A stretch of DNA of 12,149 nucleotides from an uncultured Opitutaceae bacterium. Lineage in GTDB: Bacteria > Verrucomicrobiota > Verrucomicrobiae > Opitutales > Opitutaceae. Where the stretch lies: assembly GCA_946482625.1 (NCBI GenBank), contig CAMLSH010000061.1:1-12149 (forward strand), written 5' to 3'. The notes below the pieces were generated by a model. It was given only the letters and a program-made list of their open reading frames with translations, searched no databases and was not told where the DNA came from. A program made the position numbers and the translations under genes. Of this stretch, positions 7,193-12,149 are shown in pieces. Within the stretch, counting starts at the first letter, position 1. Each line of letters starts with the position of its first letter.

Positions 7193-7648
7193 ATGAAAAT
7201 CAAATCCATCGTTCTCTCATTTATTGCCATCCTCGCACTCGCCATGACCGCCTCGGCTTCGGGCGATCACTCGCACGAAAAGAAAACCGCCGGCCCGAAC
7301 GGCGGACGCGTGCTGACCAACATCGATCCGCATGCGGAATTTTTCGTCACGGCTGACCGAAAGGCGCAGATCACGTTTCTCGACGACGCGGGGAAAGCCA
7401 TCGCGCCCTCGGGCCAGAGCGTGACAATGGTGACTGGCGTTCGTACCGCGCCCACGAAATTCACGTTCGTGCGCTCGGGCGACGTGCTCGTTTCTGATGG
7501 TCCGCTGCCCGCCGGAAAGAATTTTCCGGCCGTCATCCAGATCAAGTCGGCGCCCGACGCGAAAGCGGTCGTCGAGAAGTTTAACGTGGATCTCTCCGTC
7601 TGTTCCGGGTGCTCCCTCGCTGAATACGCCTGCATCTGCGGGCACTGA
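7193..7648 (+). CDS. Secreted protein with N-terminal His motif and C-terminal Cys/His cluster
   Basis: This 151-residue protein follows the pump gene by 30 bases and is probably the last gene of the efflux operon. A clear signal peptide ends at ASA, residues 20-22. The mature protein starts with DHSHEKK and then GPNGGRV at about 34-40. HAEFFVTADRKAQITFLDD and the rest suggest a small beta-sandwich, with a look recalling the N-terminal domains of some metal-efflux adaptors. The end is distinctive: CSGC at 137-140, then CICGH at 147-151, so four Cys and a terminal His form a probable metal-binding knuckle. I infer a periplasmic metal chaperone or buffer that works with the pump. I cannot name the family. 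No Shine-Dalgarno is visible before the ATG. Confidence 0.87.
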   Translation: MKIKSIVLSFIAILALAMTASASGDHSHEKKTAGPNGGRVLTNIDPHAEFFVTADRKAQITFLDDAGKAIAPSGQSVTMVTGVRTAPTKFTFVRSGDVLVSDGPLPAGKNFPAVIQIKSAPDAKAVVEKFNVDLSVCSGCSLAEYACICGH

Positions 7649-7758
7649 GCGCATGTCTCCAGGGGCGAAACGTAAGGGCGGAAGCTTCGGCGTGGTTTTC
7701 CAGGGGGAGTTGCGCCGTCAGGCTTTTTTGGAATCGCGCGCTCGCGTGAGGCCCGATT

Positions 7759-7764
7759 GAGGTG
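7759..7764 (+). promoter_or_regulatory. Shine-Dalgarno site of the methyltransferase gene
   Basis: GAGGTG ends five bases before ATG 7770 and supports that start. Confidence 0.6.
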
Positions 7765-7769
7765 ACCTC

Positions 7770-8339
7770 ATGAAAGTGCGCGACAGCGGCATGCCCGAAC
7801 GTGAGTACTGGGAAAGTCTTTTCGACGTGGACGGTTTTCTCACGCGGCTGGGCGTCGACAAAAAGCTCGGCGACGTGGTGGAGCTCGGGTGCGGTTATGG
7901 CACGTTCACGTTGCCGGTCGCGCGTCGGGTGAAGGGCGTCGTTCACGCGTACGATATCGAAGCGGCGATGATCGAAGAAACGCGGACGCGGGCGGCAGCG
8001 GCGCAGATCGGAAACGTGCGGCTTGAACTGCGTGATGTCGTGAACACTGGATACGGATTGGCGGAAGCGAGCGTCGATGCGGTGTTGTTGTTTAATATCC
8101 TGCACGCAGCCGAGCCGATCGGTCTCTTGCGAGAAGCGGCGCGGGTGACACGTGTGGGTGGACGCATTCTGGTGGCGCACTGGCGGTCAGACGTGACGAC
8201 GCCGCGCGGGCCGGCGCTTGAGATCCGCCCGCGCCCAGAACAGATCCGCGTCTGGGCGGCAGGGGCGGGTGGCTTGAAAGCGGACGAATCCGTGCTCCTG
8301 CCGCCTTGGCATTTCGGAATGACGCTGTGGCGGACATAG
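7770..8339 (+). CDS. Class I SAM-dependent methyltransferase
   Basis: This 189-residue cytoplasmic protein has a single Rossmann-type methyltransferase domain. SAM motif I is VVELGCGYGTF at 36-46. The acidic residue expected to bind the ribose is Asp62 in AYDIE. The motif IV region is VDAVLLFNILHA, followed by LLREAARVTRVGGRILVAHW, typical of the Methyltransf_11/UbiE-like group. A TTPRGPALEIRPRPEQ segment and a final PPWHFGMTLWR complete it. The substrate cannot be told from the sequence. It lies 121 bases after the secreted Cys-cluster protein on the same strand and may be read through from the efflux operon, but the gap and the lack of Cys-rich arsenic-methylase motifs argue against assuming a metal substrate. 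No ArsM-type conserved cysteines are seen. Confidence 0.9.
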   Translation: MKVRDSGMPEREYWESLFDVDGFLTRLGVDKKLGDVVELGCGYGTFTLPVARRVKGVVHAYDIEAAMIEETRTRAAAAQIGNVRLELRDVVNTGYGLAEASVDAVLLFNILHAAEPIGLLREAARVTRVGGRILVAHWRSDVTTPRGPALEIRPRPEQIRVWAAGAGGLKADESVLLPPWHFGMTLWRT

Positions 8340-8479
8340 TTGGCGCTGAGCCGCGCATGAAGTGGCCGCCGCGTGATTAACCCGCGAGCCGTGCGGTGGT
8401 TCATTTTCTCCCTGCATTCAGCAGTGCCGGTGGGTGCGGCGCCGAGAGGCAGACGCGCGGTCAGCCGGATAAGCGGCGC

Positions 8480-8507
8480 AGTCTGACTGACAGCAGACTC
8501 TTTCTTT
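8480..8507 (+). terminator. Weak possible terminator hairpin after the methyltransferase
   Basis: AGTCTG (8480-8485) pairs with CAGACT (8494-8499) around an 8-base loop and is followed by CTTTCTTT. The stem is short and only moderately GC-rich, so it is a weak candidate for ending transcription from the efflux/methyltransferase side. Confidence 0.25.
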
Positions 8508-8533
8508 AAGGCGCAGCGGTCGTGTTCCGATGA
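8507..8533 (+). promoter_or_regulatory. Candidate sigma-28 (FliA-type) promoter of the chemoreceptor gene
   Basis: TAAG at 8507-8510, exactly 15 bases, then TCCGATGA at 8526-8533 match the flagellar sigma-28 consensus TAAA-N15-GCCGATAA at 3 of 4 and 6 of 8 positions with ideal spacing. It ends 69 bases before the chemoreceptor ATG, on its strand. Chemoreceptor genes are classic sigma-28 targets, which raises the odds that this is real. Confidence 0.5.
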
Positions 8534-8602
8534 CGGGAAGACGCCTTATTTATCCGACCAGCGTCCCAGCGGATATCTCCGCTTCTCCCGCGCTTGCGCC
8601 CT

Positions 8603-10564
8603 ATGAAAAAAGTACAAACCAAGCTCCACGTTCTCGGCCTGGCGGCCGTCTCCTGTCTGTCGATTTTCGCCGGTCTGCTGATCTACGGAGTTTTTCGTGA
8701 ATACGTCGCGCTCTCGAATTTTCAACAAACCACGCAGGTCTCGCTCACGGCTTACGACCTCGCGCGCAACGTCACCTTGGAACGTCAGCAGGCCTATCAG
8801 GCTGCTTCTTTTTTTGGCGAAGGCACGCCTGAGCAGATCGTCGGTCGTTACCGCGCGCATGTGACGACGACGCGGACCACAACCGCGATGTTGCGCGAAC
8901 TCGCCGCCGCCAGTCAGGGGCGGTTCTCGGAGAGTTTTGGGCAGAACCTCGCTGCGGCGATCGCGGGTGAGGCGCCGCTCGATCTGATGCGCGAAGAGTT
9001 GATGGACTTGAAGCGGGTGGGGCAGAGCGAAGAGGCGGGACGGGCTCTGCGCTCGAAGGCGTTGAAGGCGTATGACGCGGTGATCCTTTCGCAGGCCAAC
9101 TTTCTTCCCGTGCTCGCGCTCGAAACGGATGACGCCGAGCTCGTGCGAAAAATTTCCACGCAGGACACGGTTGCGCGATTCCAACGCGATTTTTGGAAGG
9201 TCAAAGGTCTCATCGGTTCGGTGCTGCGCGACAACAAGCTCGCCGATCTCGCTGCCGGCGAAATCAAAACCAAGCGCCCGGCGATCGACGATCATCTCTC
9301 GCGTTTGAAGAATCTCGCCGATCCCGCGGTGGGCGCCGCGTTGCGCGAACTGCTCGCGAGCCCGGAGTATGTTTTTATCGATCAATCAGCCGCGAAGATC
9401 CTGGAGCTCGGCAGCAAGAACACGGATTTCAGCGCGTTTGGGTCGTATGCGGATTATCAGGCGGGACCGTTTTCGGCGGTGGAGAAACCGTTTGCGAACC
9501 TCGGTAACGCGGTGAGCGCGAGCATCGTGGACTATACAGCGCAGCGACTGGCGACGGCGCGCAACCGCCTGATCGTGTTGAGTGCGGTGGCGGTGGTCGT
9601 GGTCTTGGGCCTCGCATTTTTTATCCTTCACATCACTCGCAGCATCACCACGCCGTTGCGCCGCCTTAGCGGCGAGCTCACGGACACGGCGCACGTCAGC
9701 ATGGAATCTTCGGAGGCGATCGCCAACTCCTCGAAACACCTGAGTGACGACGCGTGCGAGGAAGCGGCTACGCTCGAGGAAATCACGGCGTCCGTGGAGG
9801 AACTCTCCAGCATGACCGAATCGAATCTGGAGACGGTGCATGGCGTGGCGGAACTCGCCGCCAAGGCAACGCGGTCGACCGAAACGGGCCAGCAGAATGT
9901 CGCCCGTCTCTCCGAGGCAATGACGGGTATCCAGAAAACGAATCACGACATCGCGACGATTTTGAAGACGATCGACGAGATCGCGTTTCAGACGAACCTG
10001 CTGGCGCTCAACGCCGCGGTGGAAGCCGCGCGTGCGGGCGAGGCCGGCGCCGGTTTCGCGGTGGTCGCTGATGAAGTCCGTGCGCTCGCCAAACGCAGCG
10101 CCGATGCCGCGCGGGAGACGCGCGACAAGATCGAGCTCGCGGTGAGAAGCAATGCCGCCGGTGTCGAGATCAGCCGCGAGGTCGAAGTGCGTTTCGGCGA
10201 GATCGCGAAACTCACGCGTGAGTACAACTCGAAGATTTCCGAGATCGAATCCGCCTCGTCGGAAAGCACCAGCGGCTTGAAACAGGTGCGCGATGCCATC
10301 GGCCGGCTCGACCAGATTACCCAACGCACGGCGGCCGCTGCCGAGGAAAACGCGAGCGCGTCGACCGAGTTACGCGCGCAGGTCGAAGCCATGTTCCGCT
10401 ACATCGAAACGCTGGAGGCGATGGTGTCGGAAGGGAAAGCCGCTGACGAAAAGAAGCGAGTTTTCGTCGGACAAAGATCGAATGGCGCCGCTTTGCCGGA
10501 CGTCGGCGATGAGTCTGCGAAAAACACGCGCGGCACTGCAAAGCAGGAAGAGTCAGTTCGATAG
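8603..10564 (+). CDS. Methyl-accepting chemotaxis protein (transmembrane chemoreceptor)
   Basis: This 653-residue receptor senses a ligand outside the membrane and controls CheA through CheW. TM1 is about residues 10-30. A mostly helical periplasmic domain of about 285 residues follows, with [13 protein letters not shown], recalling NIT or four-helix-bundle sensors; I cannot assign it firmly. TM2 is about 323-345. The MCP signalling domain covers about 377-600. Its highly conserved tip runs from [20 protein letters not shown] (starting at 457) through [26 protein letters not shown]. After TM2 only [10 protein letters not shown] resembles the start of a HAMP domain, and the coiled coil begins almost at once, so a full HAMP looks absent. 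There is no C-terminal CheR-docking pentapeptide; the tail is charged and low in complexity. I prefer ATG 8603; TTG 8594 is in frame but less likely. No Shine-Dalgarno is seen. Confidence 0.93.
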   Translation: MKKVQTKLHVLGLAAVSCLSIFAGLLIYGVFREYVALSNFQQTTQVSLTAYDLARNVTLERQQAYQAASFFGEGTPEQIVGRYRAHVTTTRTTTAMLRELAAASQGRFSESFGQNLAAAIAGEAPLDLMREELMDLKRVGQSEEAGRALRSKALKAYDAVILSQANFLPVLALETDDAELVRKISTQDTVARFQRDFWKVKGLIGSVLRDNKLADLAAGEIKTKRPAIDDHLSRLKNLADPAVGAALRELLASPEYVFIDQSAAKILELGSKNTDFSAFGSYADYQAGPFSAVEKPFANLGNAVSASIVDYTAQRLATARNRLIVLSAVAVVVVLGLAFFILHITRSITTPLRRLSGELTDTAHVSMESSEAIANSSKHLSDDACEEAATLEEITASVEELSSMTESNLETVHGVAELAAKATRSTETGQQNVARLSEAMTGIQKTNHDIATILKTIDEIAFQTNLLALNAAVEAARAGEAGAGFAVVADEVRALAKRSADAARETRDKIELAVRSNAAGVEISREVEVRFGEIAKLTREYNSKISEIESASSESTSGLKQVRDAIGRLDQITQRTAAAAEENASASTELRAQVEAMFRYIETLEAMVSEGKAADEKKRVFVGQRSNGAALPDVGDESAKNTRGTAKQEESVR

Positions 10565-10678
10565 CTCTGCCGGAGTCCGGTGTTGGGATGGCCAGGTCAA
10601 CGCCGCTGAGAGTTCGTCGGGATCATCCAATCATGGTTCCACAGCCGATGAAGTCGGCGAGCTGACGTTGGTCTCCGC

Positions 10679-11574
10679 TCAAGGCGTAGCGATTGGTATT
10701 TCGGTGTGAGCCGATGCGATGAATGCGAGCAGGCGGTCTTCGTAGATTTTTTTGGCGAATCCGTAGAGATCTACGTGACCAGCTCCTTCGACGAACCAGA
10801 GCTCTTTTGGGGAGCGCGCGGCGTCGAACAGAGATCGGGTATCCTGCGTCATCGTGTGGCGGTCACGATCTCCACTCAGGACGAACACGGGAAAGGAAAT
10901 CTCCGCGATGCCGGCGCGGGGCGATATCCGATCGATACTCGTGCCGATCCTGTTTTCGGCGAATGGAATCATCAAACATGCGAGCAGCCAACCGGGGAGG
11001 TGTGCATGATAGCGGCAGCGCCGGTCCACCGCGGTACGCAGATCGGAGTAGACGCTTTCCACCACGGCCCATTGGACGTCTGTCAGCCGCGAGCCACAGA
11101 GCGCAATCGTGGCACCGCCCTGCGACGCGCCGATGAGGCCAAAGTTTTTGGAGCCTCTGGATCGGGCGAAATCCATGGCACCGAGAAGATCGTTGGTCTC
11201 GTGAAAACCGAACTTACAAGCTCGCCTGCGCTTTCTCCGTGTCCACGTGCGTCGTAGAGGAGGACTGAGTAGCCGTGACGATGAAACAACTCCGCGCGTG
11301 CGATCATCTGACGGCGATTTGAGCCGTGGCCGTGGAGCAGGATCACGGTTGTCGTGCGGTTGGATGATGGCAGCCACCAGCCGGAAAGGCTGATCCCATC
11401 TGTGGACAAAAATGTGACCACTTCAGCGTCAGCTAATGAACTGTCAGCAAGCGACGGGACCGGGCGACGCAGCGCGCTGGTTAGTTGCCTGGCTTGGAGC
11501 GCGGATATCCCCACAAACGCGGAGAGTCCCACGAAGCAGATAGCGACGACAGCGAAGAGTGACTTCCTTCTCAC
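10679..11574 (-). pseudogene. Membrane-anchored alpha/beta hydrolase, split by a one-base frameshift
   Basis: The N-terminal half reads from GTG 11574. It has a signal-anchor (RRKSLFAVVAICFVGLSAF), then VILLHGHGSNRR and YDARGHGESAGE, typical alpha/beta-hydrolase oxyanion and strand segments. Near 11210-11235 homology jumps to another frame: FGFHETNDLLGAMDF, nucleophile GASQGG with Ser at 11123-11125, the acid loop SGDRDRHT and the His in GAGHVDLYG, ending at 10679. The span is 896 bases; adding one base gives 299 codons, so a single lost base explains the split. All three catalytic residues survive, which suggests a recent mutation or a sequencing error rather than old decay. No clear slippery heptamer is seen. 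The closest type I can name is the BEM46/ABHD-like group; the substrate is unknown. The GTG overlaps the helicase stop by GTGA. Confidence 0.8.
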
Positions 11575-12149
11575 CAGCCGAAACTGCGTTTGATGCGGAG
11601 GGGTTCGTAGAGTTTTTCGTCGAGCTCGGTGATGAAACGACTCGGCGAAAGTAGCATGCCGCCGGGGCCGGCGCGGGTGGCGACTTTGGGGTAGCAGAGG
11701 TAGAGTTCGTTTTTCGCGCGCGTGACGGCGACGTAGAAGAGGCGGCGTTCTTCTTCGACATCGCCCGCTTCGATCGCGCGGCGGCCGGGGAACATGCCGT
11801 CGGCGAGGCCGATTACGAAGACAACGTCGTACTCGAGACCCTTCGCTTGATGCACAGTGGTGAGCTTGATCGCCTCGGCGTCGGGATCGACTTTGCGGTC
11901 GCTGGTCTCGCCGTTCATGAGGACGATCTGCGCGAGGAGATCCTGCATTTCGTCGAAGCGTTGGGCGAAGCCGACCATGGCTTTCAACTCTTCGAGGCGG
12001 TCGATGTAGTCGGCGAACGCGCCGCGCAGGTAGTCGCCGTACCAGCCGTCGATGGCCATTTCGATTACCTTGAAAGGCTTCTCGTTCTTCATCGTCTCGG
12101 CGATTTCGGAGAGCGAGGAGCAGAAGGAATCCCATTCGTCTTTCGCGTC
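11571..12149 (-). CDS. uvrD: UvrD/PcrA/Rep-type DNA helicase, C-terminal end (partial at right edge)
   Basis: These 192 C-terminal residues belong to a superfamily 1A 3'-to-5' DNA helicase that acts in repair or replication restart. The frame is open to the right edge of the window. It carries KLTTVHQAKGLEYDVVFVIG, the motif V region including the HxAKGLE signature, and then ADGMFPGRRA. EEERRLFYVAVTRAKNELYL is motif VI, with the Arg residues that contact ATP. The protein ends about 45 residues after motif VI (RIKRSFGW, then TGA at 11571-11573) and so has no long PcrA-like C-terminal tail. The fragment cannot separate UvrD, PcrA and Rep, so the symbol is nominal. Its stop overlaps the hydrolase GTG, so the two are probably co-transcribed. 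Confidence 0.93.
   Translation of the reverse strand, partial: DAKDEWDSFCSSLSEIAETMKNEKPFKVIEMAIDGWYGDYLRGAFADYIDRLEELKAMVGFAQRFDEMQDLLAQIVLMNGETSDRKVDPDAEAIKLTTVHQAKGLEYDVVFVIGLADGMFPGRRAIEAGDVEEERRLFYVAVTRAKNELYLCYPKVATRAGPGGMLLSPSRFITELDEKLYEPLRIKRSFGW

Noticed and set aside
7712..7727. GCCGTCAGGC followed by six T as a terminator of the efflux operon
   Set aside because: The stem has only three base pairs; too weak to call despite the T run.
7653..7760. A 35-residue frame before the methyltransferase
   Set aside because: No Shine-Dalgarno, signal peptide or recognisable motif; composition resembles noncoding GC-rich sequence.
10644..10658. GCCGA/TCGGC hairpin between the converging chemoreceptor and hydrolase genes as a terminator
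   Set aside because: A five-base stem with no T-tract on either side.

Overview
The window is a GC-rich bacterial chromosomal segment. Codon use, frequent absence of Shine-Dalgarno sites and the protein families would fit the Verrucomicrobiota (Opitutales-like) or a related PVC lineage; this assignment is inference, since no marker gene here fixes the taxon.

Layout, left to right. (1) 1-615, minus strand: N-terminal 205 codons of thioredoxin reductase (trxB), running off the left edge. (2) 616-891: 276-base divergent spacer with no gene seen. (3) 892-7648, plus strand: a compact heavy-metal RND efflux locus. It holds a secreted Cys/His-rich small protein (892-1296), a TolC/CzcC-type outer-membrane protein (1415-2701), a CzcB-type adaptor (2698-3837, ATGA overlap), a CzcA-type pump (3992-7162) and a secreted protein ending in a Cys/His cluster (7193-7648). 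Between adaptor and pump lies a REPIN-like inverted pair of palindromes (3882-3965). It sits inside a 55-codon reading frame that has its own Shine-Dalgarno site and a GTG start overlapping the adaptor stop. (4) 7770-8339, plus: a class I SAM methyltransferase of unknown substrate. (5) 8340-8602: 263-base spacer holding a good candidate sigma-28 (FliA-type) promoter. (6) 8603-10564, plus: a transmembrane methyl-accepting chemotaxis protein. (7) 10679-11574, minus: a membrane-anchored alpha/beta hydrolase split by a one-base frameshift. (8) 11571-12149, minus: C-terminal end of a UvrD/PcrA-type helicase running off the right edge, overlapping the hydrolase start by GTGA.

The most unusual part is the efflux locus. 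The adaptor seems to lack the alpha-helical hairpin that normally meets the outer-membrane channel, and it ends in a His-rich linker plus a transmembrane helix. Two small secreted proteins rich in Cys and His flank the pump genes. The pump has the CusA-like rather than CzcA-like TM4 signature, but keeps only one of the three CusA copper-site methionines by my by-eye alignment. A working model (inference) is that the small proteins and the His linker bind or buffer metal in the periplasm and hand it to the pump. No metal-responsive regulator is encoded in the window. The chemoreceptor, and the hydrolase/helicase pair convergent to it, look unrelated to the efflux locus.
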